DNA of 64,000 nucleotides, from the NCBI GenBank assembly GCA_019155185.1, contig CM032795.1:13743795-13807794 (forward strand), given 5' to 3'. The position numbers and the translations under genes were made by a program. Position 1 is the stretch's first letter. Each line of letters begins with the position of its first letter. Source of the DNA: Beaufortia kweichowensis (lineage: Eukaryota > Chordata > Actinopteri > Cypriniformes > Gastromyzontidae). Below the pieces are notes generated by a model, which did no database searches, was not told the origin of the DNA, and saw only the letters and a program-made list of their open reading frames with translations. Positions 12,761 through 26,270 of the stretch are shown here, piece by piece.

Positions 12761-15700
12761 CAATTTAGGGTTGCTGTTGGTAGAAGTGTAATTGCTTAAA
12801 CAGTGTAACAATCCAAAGAGCTCAGTGTAGGTGCTTGTGAATAAACCGTGAGGTATGTACTCAGGGTCACCTTGCACGAAACAGTAATGGTCAGACTTGT
12901 AGCTGAGAAGAATGGGCTGCATCTATTCAGACAATAGCAAGCATAGTGGATCCTGGAGGACAATGGATTATTGGTGAAAAGTTGTAAGGCCATGTTATAG
13001 AGTACTGGAATGCAATTTTTCTTCCTCTGCAGGTGAGAGTCCAAAGGCTTTGTTTACTGTCCATTAGGTCAAGGTTTTAAGTTGGGTTTAGGTGTATAAA
13101 GTATCTAAAACACAATGGCCTATCCTCTGCAGAAAATGAAAAATCTGAAAAATGCATTCAATTACATGTATAACCTTGCAACAGAAGGAGGTTTGGAAAA
13201 TGTTTGTAATGTGATGCATCTTAATTTACATTACAGATGACAGATATTTATATTATTTATGTATTTTATTTGTGTGTTGGTTTGATATTGTCTGGAAAGT
13301 GCATAAAGATGATAAAGTATTGCTATGATCACATTTAGCAAGCAGGGAAACTATTTTTTTTCTTTAATCCAAATTCATTTGACCTATTTTTCAAAAAACA
13401 TTTCTTCCTTTAACCTGAGTACTTTGAGGATATAGAAAATTTGACTTGTCTTCAGTTTGTGCAGGTGTACAAGAGAGCAAAATATGATACTGAATGTCAA
13501 GGCATTTATAAAAATGCATTAATGCACTGATGCATGTTAATTCTAAACGGTAGGATAGAATTGAAAAGGACAATTCACCTTGTGAGGGTGACCTACAGAT
13601 AATGATGCTGAAATAAATATAACAAGTATTCTGTAAAAACTGTTTATCAATTTCACTTGACCTAATCTGTCAACAGAGTCATACAGAATCCTTTTAAAGG
13701 CAGATAATTGAGTCTGCCTGAAAGGAAAAGTGCATTAAGGCATGTGGAGGCAATACATACAATATTTACAGCACTCATTCAATCAAATGTAGCTTCAAAA
13801 CTGTTTGTTTTGAAACGTTCTTTAAGATGATCAGTCAATTCACCAGATGCTCTATTCAAACTCACAAGGAAATGATATTATTACATGCAGAAATATACAA
13901 TTTATTTGTGAATAATAATAATGTATATTACTAGCGTAATAGAAGTTAACTAGGTTTTAAGTATAATGCATTCTTCGTAATCCATGTAGGTCATATCTAA
14001 TCTGCATATGAAAATAAAAAATAATATAAAACCATACTGTAGATGCTTGACCAATAAAAAACTGGAATATTTTCTATTTCTCTTTTCATGTTTTTGTACA
14101 AGCTTACAAACCAAAACAAAATCTTATTGTCTCTTTACATGTTCAAGATACAAAGATAATAAATTGTTTGCTTGTGGATTTATATGTATACTTGCATGTG
14201 TTGAGTGCTTAATATTTTGCCAGTCTCAGGATGTGATGATGGGGTCAAACACATTTTTCAAAAAGGATTTACATTCAAGTCAGTTCTTTTTTATAATTCC
14301 CATAGGTGAGCAAAGACATAACCACATTCACTACATGAGATCCTTGGGAGAAACTGCCATCAGATTTTGAAAACCTCAGAAACGAGAGCAGAATGTAAAT
14401 TACTCTGGAGTGCTGAGCCAAAATGTGGATTTGTGCCAATAATATCTGTTTAAGAAAAAACACAGAATTTAAGAGCTACAGGAGCTTATTTTTCTAATTA
14501 TTTGGAATGACATTTTATTCTATGTCCTTGCTATCTTTTTGTGGCGGTGCACATCGACTTTATTTATTTAATGGGCACAGATACTTAAAAAGACTAGTAT
14601 GGGCACATGTCTAAAAAGGAAGAATGTGTATGTAGACCTGCTTCTAAAACCTCAATTTGTAAGCTTAGTTTAATTAGATAACCTGCATTTAAAGTGTTTT
14701 TGATCACTGCAATCTTCAGTTTTTTCTGAAATTTGCTACATACATTTTACTATATGTTGCACAATGAAAATAACATTAAATCTAAACCTTTTAAGGTTTT
14801 TGTCACTATGAAATTCATTGATAACATTTTATTTTGATAGCTGTTATTTGACAACTATACAGTAAATGTTCCTCACACCTTTCCTGGTGCCTTTGTTTTT
14901 CTTTATTCTATTGATCACAATAAATATTTATCACTGACATTTCTTATCTGCTTAAAATTCTTATCAAGCTTTGATACATGGATAACGCTGACATATCAGT
15001 ATGAATATCAATGTTGCACTGACCAGTTTGGGATCCTACAAGTAATGTACTTGAGATTGACCTCTCAAAAATAACATTGTTCTTCATTTGTCATATGTCT
15101 TAAAATGATCATCGACTTCTACAGGGTCAAACTCCAAACTCCGTTCAGCAGCCTTCTTCATCTCTATGAATAGAGCCCCTTCCCATAAAAGCTGTTAGCA
15201 GACAGATAGGACAAAATGGAAGGTGGCTGATACAATTATTGTGTGATTCAGAGTATCTACAGTCTTTCGGCCTTGATTTTCTATAGGTCAAAATCCTGCT
15301 GCATGTATACACAAATATGTATGCATGCAGGTGACTGATGGTTTGAGGTTGTCTTATTTTTATATTATGTGAACACACACACATGAAAGAACCATTCATG
15401 TCCAGTGTGGTACAAACTGTACAAACCCTAGCTGGTACAGCTTTCGAAGTGTTCAATTTTAACATTAATTAAACTGAGGGACAGAAAGAGCTTTAAGGAC
15501 AAAGTATATTATGTCGTCCTGATAGGACACCAGAGGATAGTAGGATGAGAGAATTACTTTGAAGTGATTCATTTGTTAAGGACAATGTGTCATATATCAC
15601 CAATGCCACACTGAATGCCATACTGAATCCTCACTATATAAACAACAGGATGATTAACTGGTAGCTTTATTCAATGCAGATTCGAACATTGTCTTTACCA

Positions 15701-16439
15701 CAAATATATAAATGGATGATTTATTTTACAAGCCACACTGAAAAAACATGGTGTACTCAGGCAAAGGAGTTATTTTTCCTCATTTTGTTTTTCCTCGTTT
15801 TGTTGATGTAACCTAATTTATTTAGGTAGGTGATTTTAATGCAATTTGACTTAAATAAAACAATTATTTAATGTTTATTATTTTTCATGTTAATAATTAT
15901 TTTATGTAACCAATAAACTTTGTCATGTAACTTTTTTAGTGCCATTTTTTGCAAAACAACTGTACAAAACAATTTTTTTACCATAGCATTATTGCATCTA
16001 CACTAATTAAGTTATGAAAATTATTTGTATTTTTATTATTATTATTTGATTTTATTCATTAGTATTATTATTATTAGTTATTAAACTTTTGATCTTAACA
16101 CTTTCATTACACAATACTTAAATTTATTTCTAACTGATTAAAAAACAATCAAAAAGCAAACTAGCATAAATCCATTAGCAAATCTATAAATAAAAAAACT
16201 TACTGTAATTTACTAATTCTTAATAGCACTATACAATAGAAACCCTTCTAAATAGTTATTAAATAAATCAAAGTATATTAATATTGTAATATTGTATATA
16301 ATATTGTTTATCATTTGCAATGTGCAAATAAATGAATATTAAATATCAAACTAAATAAATATTGACTCATTGGTAAAGATCGGTCAGACCATGCACATGT
16401 AAATGAGAAGACAATAACAAAGTGAAATTAATATGCCAG

Positions 16440-16720
16440 CAGTTGTGAGGCCAGATGTGCAGGGAGATGAGACCGAATTAGAGTCAAGGCCAACTTTATC
16501 TGATCAGCTTGATGCAAACTCCACACCAACCCTCACCATTGCAGAGAAGCTCTAAATGAATTATTGTTGAACAGTTGAAGTGTGCTAATTGCATCATGAG
16601 GACATTTAGAGACTGTGGGGGTCCTACAGGACCCGAGAGCTCAAGTCAGTAAAACACAGAGCCGACAGTAAACAAGGACATTCAAGGGCGACATCCAAGC
16701 TGTGGTATCTGCAATGAGGC
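16440..16720. promoter_or_regulatory. Candidate conserved non-coding element
   Basis: Complex, non-repetitive block inside very AT-rich DNA, containing TTATCTGATCAGCTTGATGC and homeodomain-like ATTA cores. It stands out by base composition from the simple sequence on its left. No frame or splice pattern suggests an exon. Confidence 0.25.
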
Positions 16721-17101
16721 AGCAGTGCTCAGAATTATGGCAAAACAATTTTAGAAACCAGCTTGATCATCTCATGGTTTACTTTATTGTTGTCTTTTAT
16801 AAAGACTAAGGGGCAGTTAAAAAAGAATTGATTAAGTGATTAAAAAGAAGTGATTAAAGCTTGACCCAGATGACCTTGTGTAAAATATTCAAATATTCTA
16901 AAGATCCTGCAGATAAGCAATATGAATAATATGTCTTTCTTCAATATGTCAGACGGATTTCACGCTGTGACTGATTGTAAACTTATTTGCATTATGTCAT
17001 TGTTCTATTCTCCTGTGAGGCATAAATATCTTTAGCTGGGTACATTAGATGGTAGGTTTATGCATTCACCAGGATCCTTATGCAAACCACTTTCTTAAAT
17101 A

Positions 17102-17359
<258 letters not shown>

Positions 17360-17569
17360 AATATCTGCTCTTACTTTAAAGAAAATGTAAAAATGTACTG
17401 AGTTAAACTTACTATCAGTGAAATATGAAAGCAATTACAGTGTGTCCACAAAAAGGGCTCAAAATAAATAATTATACATGTGTGTGCAAAATGTGCATGT
17501 CTTAAGTTTTATCAATTAAGATAACCTCTTTCATCAAATAATTAGTACTTAAATCAGAGCCAGACACAG

Positions 17570-17810
17570 AGCAGAAGAATCAGATCAAACTACCACAGAG
17601 CTTAAATTATTAGAACATATTTCACATTATCAAGCCTCGCAGAGCCTCTTTAATGGGTTAATTTATCTAAGCCGCCTTTGTTTGATATAACCCAAATCAT
17701 TACTGGCTGAAATGAATCATTGCCCTCTACATGACACTATCTAAATCATAAATCTTATGCAAATACGTCTTATTGGAACCATTTGCTTGTAGGGAATTCA
17801 ATATAGTACA
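17570..17810. promoter_or_regulatory. Candidate conserved non-coding element
   Basis: Dense in developmental-factor-like motifs: a perfect octamer ATGCAAAT (17757-17764), a SOX-like CCTTTGTTTGAT, and homeodomain-like TTTAATGGGTTAATTTATC. It lies about 2.7 kb upstream of cabp7 exon 1. No coding frame. The assignment is by motif density only. Confidence 0.3.
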
Positions 17811-18700
17811 ATCCATTAAAAATTTATTGACAAAATATTTGGAACTTAGAAGGTAAAGGAGTAAAACAATTTTCCCTAACTCTCAGTGAATGTTTCAAGG
17901 TGACTACTACAGTAGTTAACTTGTACAAAAATAATTTCAAATGTAAATTATAAACACTGTTAATTTTTTATAAAACCTTCCATAAAGCCCAAGAGCATGA
18001 AGATCATACAGTTAGAAATAGCATATATGTAATCAGATGCTGTAGATTACAATGCAGATGGAAATCAGACAGACAGATTCTGCTCAATAGGTAGTCAGTT
18101 GTTTGGATAAACTGATTATATTCTAAACACAAAAAAGCGCCAATGAACAGGCATCTGTAGGCAATTACAGAGTCGATCAATATTCCAGATAGCATTTGGG
18201 ACAGTAAATGGTTACATTGCCTGAAGCATGTTAATCTGTTAGTTTACCAGATTACATTTTTCATGGTGTGAAATATGGTTGTGGTTTATTTTACCAATGA
18301 CAGGTTTTGCCTGATGCAAGCAAAACAACAACTATCTACCTCATTTATTATATATAGCAATCTGGGCTGATATTTTGCTGCATCATATTAGTAGACTCAA
18401 AGGAAAGATGTGAAAGAGTATAGTACTGCAGAGCTTTAACAAGACTAAAGACCGATAGACTAATTAAAGTCTGATATAACTTGGTAGATTTCAAAGAGAC
18501 TGTGAATGAAAAAACAAAGCACGTCACAGGTAATTAAGCTAAATCAATACATGCGTCTCTACTAGGAGTTACAAGAGGAATGAAAGTGTTCCTCTCTCAC
18601 AAAACTCAACATGCATTGGTTTCTTTAAACATTTTCTTTAAACATCAAGAAAATATTCCACCACTATACATGCCATCCAACTTCTGTAATCCCACTTTTA

Positions 18701-18820
18701 TTGTGCCCTTGAGCAAAGCACTTAACCTCAGGCCATTCTAGGATTACTGATCTAAAATTAATCTGAAATTAGTGTACTATAAATCTTCTTGGATTAAAAG
18801 TGTCATTTAAATGGTAAGCG
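18701..18820 (+). repeat. Degraded fish interspersed repeat
   Basis: Contains TGCCCTTGAGCAAAGCACTTAACCT-like sequence (18704-18728) followed by a diverged TTGGATTAAAAG end. From memory, this combination is the body and tail of a widespread fish short interspersed repeat. It is an older copy than the one at 10804. Confidence 0.55.
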
Positions 18821-20430
18821 ACTAACTAGGCTAAAGTCTTAAAGCAGCGGGGAGAGAATGAGGCAGAACTTTACCATCCTCAAATGCATAACTGCTTTCA
18901 GACTTAATGATGACAGTTTTTAAACACAAACTTGAGAGACATGGGAAAAGATTCAGGTGCACTAGAGAGAAACCAGTGCTGAGACAAGCTGTCAAGGAGT
19001 CCAGACCACAAGATGAAAGCTTAGACAGGAAAGCCCATTTTGGACCAGAATAATGAGCTTCTGCCTGTCCTCAACGGAGTACACATGCATAACAACGTGT
19101 TCACTTTGACTGGCCAGAAAAGATGAATTATGCAGCATTTTTTAGAAAAATACTTTAAAGTAAGAATACAAAAATCTCTTAAGCCTGCATATGAATTTCA
19201 TATGTACAGAAACACATGTGGTCAACATTTTTGTGCGAATCCGATGTAAATTCCCATACAGAAACTATGGGATCACATTAAAAAAACGTGAAATTCATGT
19301 ATTTTGTCTGTAAGAGGTATCCCACTGACTCCAAATTATCAAAGAAAGAAAGAAAGAAAAATAGGCCACTTGTTGAGATCTGTACCCTCAAACGAGTTTT
19401 CAGCAAATATTAAAACAAAAAGCTCTTGGAACATTTGTAATTGTGTCAGTTTTGAATAAAATCTGCCCTCATGCGTAAAACCTGCGTTCATGGAAGACGA
19501 GTGACTTTGGATGAAAAGAAAGCAGGCATCAGACGCGCATTCAGAGACGCGCATTCAGAGATAAGACCTCAGAGAGGACACAGCGCACCAGAGACACCTC
19601 GCATTCTTCTCTGGCATCCGAATTTCTACTAACCGATTAAAATCCAGAGTCATTTTAGTAAATGAACACGTTATTTGTCGTTCTGTAATTATTGAAATAG
19701 TCTATATTTTTAGTAAGAACATACCATATTTTTGTTGCATACCAAATGGACTAAAATAACTTCACAAATCTCGACGATTCGCATGTAGTATCTACATATT
19801 TTTTTTCAACTCGAGACCGCTCGACTACCTGTAGGATTGCATTAGGAGCGTAAGGCAGCGGAAGCACAGGAGGTAATGCGCATCTGTATAATGTGACACT
19901 ATTCGGTTTCTTGCATTTGAACGGTCGTTTCTGTGAATCTTGCTTTTCTGCACATTTATATCCAGCTAATATAAGCTTATGGAACCGCCGTAATCTCAAG
20001 GAGAGACGACACCACGTTGTTTTTGAAGAGGCGTTGGGATGCTGTCCATTTATCCTTCAAATCCAGCTGAAGATGAACAGAAAACGGGGACATATTCAGC
20101 AATATCCGCGTGCCGTACAAGCTCTATTCGAATACTTGAATGTTTCGCATTTATGTTTTATTTCTGTGACTGAATTCGTGGGTTTGTACAGCAATAGTTA
20201 ATGAACCTGATGCAAAGCAGCAGTCCGCAATCTGTCGAATGATCGTCTTTGCATGAGTGTGCAGAGTGACTAATCGTACCTGGACCACAATAACAGATGA
20301 TGAGGATGATGAATCAAACAACATTTTGCTTTGGGCTTCCAACGAGCGCTCTGTAGTAAAGTTGCAGTAGCCAAACTACAGCGGTGCTATATGAAGATCC
20401 TTATCTAAGTGCTGATTTGCCCTCGCAGAA

Positions 20431-23181
20431 ATGCCAGTTCGTGCCGTGACTTCCAGGTTCATGTACAGGGGACTTTGCTCAATTCCAGATATCCTCTCTT
20501 ACAGGAATCCTATCACCCTCCCAGAGGATGAAGTGGAGGGTGAGTGATATTTCATTTTGACTTAGAAAACGGCGTTATCTGTTGCGATAGTGCATTCAGC
20601 ACTGAAAATGTGAATTTCAGCACCATGGAGAGATCCCTAGACATACAATCCTATCAAGCTTTACAAATGAAGAAAGTCTTCTCTGAAATTGTTTTTGTTA
20701 TCTATACACTCGTGAATATTTTTAAAAGATTTGTATTACACTGTGTAGAATGTATTGAATTTGGCATTACATTACACAGCGAGATTAAACCTGTAGTGGA
20801 GTTCAAAGTCCAGTTGAATTATAAACGTGTGGATGTGGGTGGGCGTTCCGAGACCACATCAATATTTTCATCTTTTTTATTATATCCACATACAAATATC
20901 GTCGCAAATCTCTGTAGTATCCGTTTTATTACATTTAACATTTACAAACGAATATTTTGTCAAAATATGAAATAAGTGTAATGCATTATTACAAACTACT
21001 CCATTTTGTAGTTTTGTAGTAAAAGCTACATAATTTATAAATAATACATTTAATATAGTTTATACAAGAGATTCATATCCTTTCAGTTCTATCTATGTTT
21101 CTGCGTACAACCTTCCATAACATGCTTGTACACAAGCTAAGCTGACACGCAACCCAGCCCCAGAGAAAAAGACAAGAGGCCTAAACTAACATTTGCCTTT
21201 TTTTCTAGGTGGAGGGATAAATAATTCAAATATTATTTAATATAAAACAATATGGTTTTTATAAATAAGTGTTATTGTAGCAGGTGGCTATTACTTACAG
21301 TATGACAATGTATCTGGCACATCTGCAGAGATCCGTGAAGCCTTTAAGGTGTTTGACCGTGATGGGAATGGATTCATCTCAAAACAGGAGTTGGGAATTG
21401 CCATGCGATCTCTTGGTTACATGCCAAACGAGGTGGAGCTGGAGGTGATCATTCAAAGACTGGACATGGATGGTATAAAAGCCTTTAAATGAGAAATATA
21501 ATGTGTTTTTTAAATCAAATGTTTCAGCCAGTTATTACACTGTGATATGTTTCCTAGATCAGTATTAATTCATCTTGTTTTCGGGTTTTGTATAGCAGTA
21601 AAAAGTGAATAAGTAAACGGGTAGTTGACAAATGTCCTATGGTGTGACATAAAAATTGTAGAAAAAAAACTAACAATTAAGATAAATCTTTCTCATCCTC
21701 TTTGTAACTCCAGCAATGATGGTAAATCTCTCATGCTATTTGTATATATTTTTTATTTTTATTCTACATTTTTGCTGTCACACCAAAGGACACATATTCA
21801 TTTGTCAACTACCCAAACAAAGGACAGCTGTTTCATCATAATTCAGATTACAATCTTGTTGGTTATATATGAATATAATCCTATATTTCGCAGGTGATGG
21901 CCAAGTTGATTTTGAAGAGTTTGTAACACTTCTCGGACCAAAACTGTCTTCTGCTGGTATGCCTGATAGGTTTCATGGAGCCGAGTTTGACTCCATATTC
22001 TGGAAGGTTTGTAGTTTTTTCTTGAAATCATCTAAAACACTTTCCTTTCAAATCTCAATGAATAGTTCTGGCAGGCATCAGCTTTACTCTATCTCATTTT
22101 TCTACGACTCCCTGTGATTACTTGTGAAAAAAGAAGATTATTCATACATTATTCAGACTCTGCAATTAACTTGCTGACATTTGTGTCATAGTAATAGCAC
22201 TGAATTAAAATAAATGTTGAAAGCACATGCTTCAGTCCATTATAAAGTAATAAACCCTTAAATTTGCTTTTTAGTATAACCCCTCTGTGCATCAGAGAAT
22301 GATTATTAATAGCTGCCATTTACAAGAAAAGTTTTCATTTTGAACCTTGCTCCAGTAGCGACCTTTTCATCATGTTTAATCAATTCTTCTATTCTTTTTT
22401 ATTTGTTCCATTAGTGTGACATGCAAAAGCTGACTGTGGATGAGCTTAAGAGACTCTTGTACGACACCTTCTGTGACCATTTGACTATGAAAGACATCGA
22501 GAACATTATCATGACAGAGGAGAGTCATTTAAACAGCCCCGAGTGCCAAGTAGATATTGATAGTAAGCATTCATTCACAAACAATTCAGACATACTAACA
22601 AGAAGCCATAAAACCAACAAACTAGAACAATTCAATAAACAACAATAATAAAATTGTGACAAGCATAATATATTGATTTTGGTTGTTTGTGACTGCGAGC
22701 CCATCCATTTCCTTATGAAGTGCCTGGGCATCATCACGTCAATCTAAATTGCTTGTCAATTCTATTAAACACATGAGACGTATGTATCGCAGTGTTGGTA
22801 AACAGCCTATTTTTAGCTACTGTTGATAGTCCTGTGGGGAAAGGAGCTCATAAATCTTATTCTAGATTTGTATGGCAAGCTTTTGTGCGTTTATGTACGT
22901 ATTGTAGTTGATACCTGTACTGTAGCTTAGTGAAAGTTAAGGTTTGTGACATTTGTCTTTCTGAAGAAATGTCATGTCTCTGAGGAAAAATCCAATATTG
23001 TCATAATAACATTTTTCTCTTCTTTTATTATTTTCTTTAACTTGTCCCCAAAGCAAGCCCCATGCAACAAGTCAAGCACACGTGTGTGCGCAAGAGCTTG
23101 ATTTGTGCCTTTGCTTTCGCATTTATCATCAGCGTCATGCTCATCGCAGCCAATCAGATGCTTCGGAGAGGGATGAAGTGA
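20431..23181 (+). CDS. cabp7: Calcium-binding protein 7 (calneuron 2)
   Basis: Five coding exons: 20431-20539, 21329-21472, 21894-22006, 22415-22562 and 23054-23181. They give 642 nt and 213 residues, near the 215 of human CABP7. Two canonical EF-hand loops are present at residues 46-57 (DRDGNGFISKQE) and 82-93 (DMDGDGQVDFEE). The C-terminal half keeps the family's inactive EF region, and residues 187-204 form a hydrophobic tail anchor (starting LICAFAFAF) followed by a short basic end, RRGMK. Family knowledge: CaBP7 and CaBP8 are tail-anchored neuronal Ca2+ sensors of the Golgi/trans-Golgi that restrain phosphatidylinositol 4-kinase IIIbeta. The LPEDEVEEIREAF junction and VDELKRLLYDTFCDHL favour CABP7 over CALN1. 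It is convergent with zmat5, the same pairing as on human 22q12. The start matches the family's MPxxxVT opening. Confidence 0.95.
21619..21814. mobile_element. MITE in cabp7 intron 2
   Basis: A 196 bp element with imperfect terminal inverted repeats: GGGTAGTTGACAAATG at the left end and its complement at the right end, followed further in by TGGTGTGACA and TGTCACACCA. The four bases AAAC flank both sides (21615-21618 and 21815-21818), which would be a 4 bp target-site duplication. It has no coding capacity. Confidence 0.7.
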
Positions 23182-26100
23182 CCGATTCTGTTTCTGAAAC
23201 CACAAATGACTGACAACAGGTAAAGATGCAAAAAATGTCCACTAAATCCACATTTTCTAATGATCATGGTTTAAAAATAACACCAAAGGTTGCACTCTCA
23301 TTTCACTACAAAATCAGACTGTTCCTATCAGGCAGAACAACAATGTCCCAAAAGCCCAAAACAATTAATTTCAAATGGCCCAGTCATTTGTGTGTAGAAA
23401 TAAACCAGGAGCAATACTGATTAATTATCATTGTCCTATTAATCTTAAATGTTTCATAACGGTTCATGTTACCACATTGAAATAATGTGCATCTGTAGAA
23501 CATAATGCATAATGTATTGTATAGTTAAGTGACATTCACAGTATTTTCCAATTATTTTTTAAAGTGGGGTGTCACCTGACTATGTACTGTACGTAGTTTT
23601 CCAGGTACAGTAGACGGTAGACTCATCTCACCATTGGCGGAAATAGCATTAGTGGATATTACTGGGATATTAGTTTAAATGGAATGAAGAGATTGTTTAA
23701 AGTTTAAATCACCAACAGATAAAAGCAACTAATAAAAAAATGAATGTATTATAAAGTTAACAATAATAGACAATGATGGAACTGGAGTATAAAGTTGGTG
23801 ACAATCCAAAGTATTATTTATATGTGCAATGAGAGTTTAACTTGCAAAAAAGTATTCTTCCAGTCTTGACTCTCAGGATTATGACAGATCTTTTAGTCAT
23901 TTGTCTACTGGTTGTGTGCAAAAAAACATTGTGAAATTTTACTGACTATTACAAGCTTTTCGTATTATACTGTATGTGCCATGTGAGACTAAATGTTTGT
24001 GTGTAGATATCCTGCAAAATAACTGTTGTGAATGTTATTATGTAACACCACGTATTTGCATGAAATGTTTTCTGATATTTTGATAACATCAATGTTGTTA
24101 CTGGATAATCTGTCTGTATTAATATTAATATCATTTAACTTGTGGTTTTCATTGTTCTAAGGTGGTCTGTGTTTTATGGTTGTGATCTATGTAGTATACA
24201 ATTCTTAATCTGTTCTCAAATTATGTCACATAACATCTAAAATAATTCACAGGGAATGAACCAGTGAGCATGAGCAAAAGGGTCCTCAGCATTATTACTT
24301 CAAAGTAACTTTATAGCTTTAAGTTTGGTGCAAGTTAAAGGTAACAAGCAATATTGGGCTTATGCATACTCTGAAAAGTATGCATCCAGCATCTATCTGC
24401 AATTTATGCATATGTCAGCAATCTCAGTGCCTAAACAATATGTTAGTATTGTATCTGTATCTCTTTGGTCAGGATTCCAAAGTTTCTTTTTTGCACTGTC
24501 TGAGTAAATAACACACAGTGTTTGTGCAATATGTGTTTGTGCAATATCATTAAAATTTCTCTGACTAACCATAACTGTATTCAGATGGTTCTGCATCAGC
24601 ATAGGATGATTATATTATCTGTATCAGGAGAATTAAAGTAAAATATACCAACAAGCATCTTAAGGCTGGTTGCAGATTAATATTTCATAAATGTAATGCA
24701 AGACTTATTATTTAACAGAAAGAGAGACAAATACATTGCAAAATGTATTTCTATTACAAATAGTCAGCAAACTCCTTGACCTAGATATCTGTGAAATATT
24801 TCTTGTTTGTACACACTGAACACACCAGGGAAGTAAAACTAACATAGTGAAACAGCCTGACTGAAAAATATAACAGAATTGTAAGATTACTTACTTTCTT
24901 CATTGCAATTGCATATCCTGACGTATATTGTGTATTGTTAAAGTCGGCTTTTGTTCTCAAAATATGCAATTGATGCTTATTTGATGACAATTTACTGTGA
25001 TTTAAAATGACTTAAATGTATTCAAATAAGTGGTACTGATTTCAGGACATCAGAAACATATCATACTTTCAATTTCCAAAGTGTAGGCGTGTGATCTACA
25101 GTGTACTTGTGTAAAGTTGTTTTTACACACTATTAGGAATATTATTATTTAACATGGCAATATTTTTAATCAGCATAATAGAGCAACTCTTACTATTATA
25201 TGAAATATATATTTTATTTTGGTTACCTGTATTTTTTCTATATTCCTTTCATATAAATTAATTCAAAATGGAAAGTATAGCACATTTACTTAAAATTAAA
25301 TTACATAGTGACTAATATATGTTGGCGAATAGTTTACATAATTATATTATTGTACTGATGTAACAGAAATATATTTAACTGATGTATGTAATTTGTATTG
25401 CATCATTGTAGCCCTTGAATCATCCTGAATCTATGATGTGTCAAAATGTGCTGATAATTACATTTACCTGTACCATGTGAACAACTGAATTAAAACTGTG
25501 GTGGTTCTTCTATGCTCTTTGCTCACTTATCCAACTTTTTTGCTATCTGAATATGCCTATAAAACAGATGCTTTGGTGAAATGTATTTGCTGCAATATTT
25601 TAAGTTTCCATATTCTATAATGCTTCTGGCACTGTACATAACTAAAATTTAAGTGTGAAAGCTGGTTTATAAGTTACTAAACTCAACCAGACTAGCACAG
25701 TGAGATGTTTAAGCTTTGAGACAGCTCATTTACATTGTCTCTGCTCTTTCATCACTCAGGCCGGTAAATGTTACATATCCCAGTCAAGTGTAACATTCAT
25801 CAGTGCAGACAAGGGGAATTTATTGAGCCCATGCTAGCTAACAATACAGAACATCTCTGAAACAAGCTATCAGGAGTAAATTGAAAAGGCTTCTCTCATC
25901 TGAAATTCAGAATGTGGCAGAATGCAGACACAAACAATGACTCTCCCCATAGTCTTAAAATTTAGCTTGAAAACAGAGAAAACTTTTTGACAAACTGCAA
26001 ATGAGCATTTTGCATTATGTAAACTACCTTCTATTTAGAAGAATAACATTGCAATTTGCACACCAAGGAAGAAACTCATGACCGTATTATGCTATTAAAT

Positions 26101-26270
26101 GCACTTAATAAAACATAAATAAATAAACCTCAAATTGTTATTACTACACAATCAGATACAAATATTGCACAATTACTTGTCAATTAAATGTGTCAAAAGT
26201 AGTTTTTTCACAAATTTGTACCATTAAAATATATAAAAAACAATACAAGCGGTTTTTCATTTTAACCATT
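23182..26270. other. cabp7 and zmat5 3' UTR/intergenic space
   Basis: This lies between two convergent stop codons. The left part is probably the long cabp7 3' UTR, with ATTAAA at 25489-25494 followed by GU-rich TGTGGTGGTT. The right part is probably the zmat5 3' UTR, with a minus-strand AATAAA at 25819-25824. A complex, repeat-free block at about 25690-25960 may be conserved. No further exons were seen. Confidence 0.4.
25489..25494 (+). promoter_or_regulatory. Candidate cabp7 poly(A) signal
   Basis: ATTAAA followed within 10 bp by the GU-rich TGTGGTGGTT. It implies a 3' UTR of about 2.3 kb. Other hexamers in this AT-rich stretch are possible. Confidence 0.3.

Noticed and set aside
20544..20975. 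A 143-codon frame just after cabp7 exon 1
   Set aside because: It lies within cabp7 intron 1, has no domain and no splice support.
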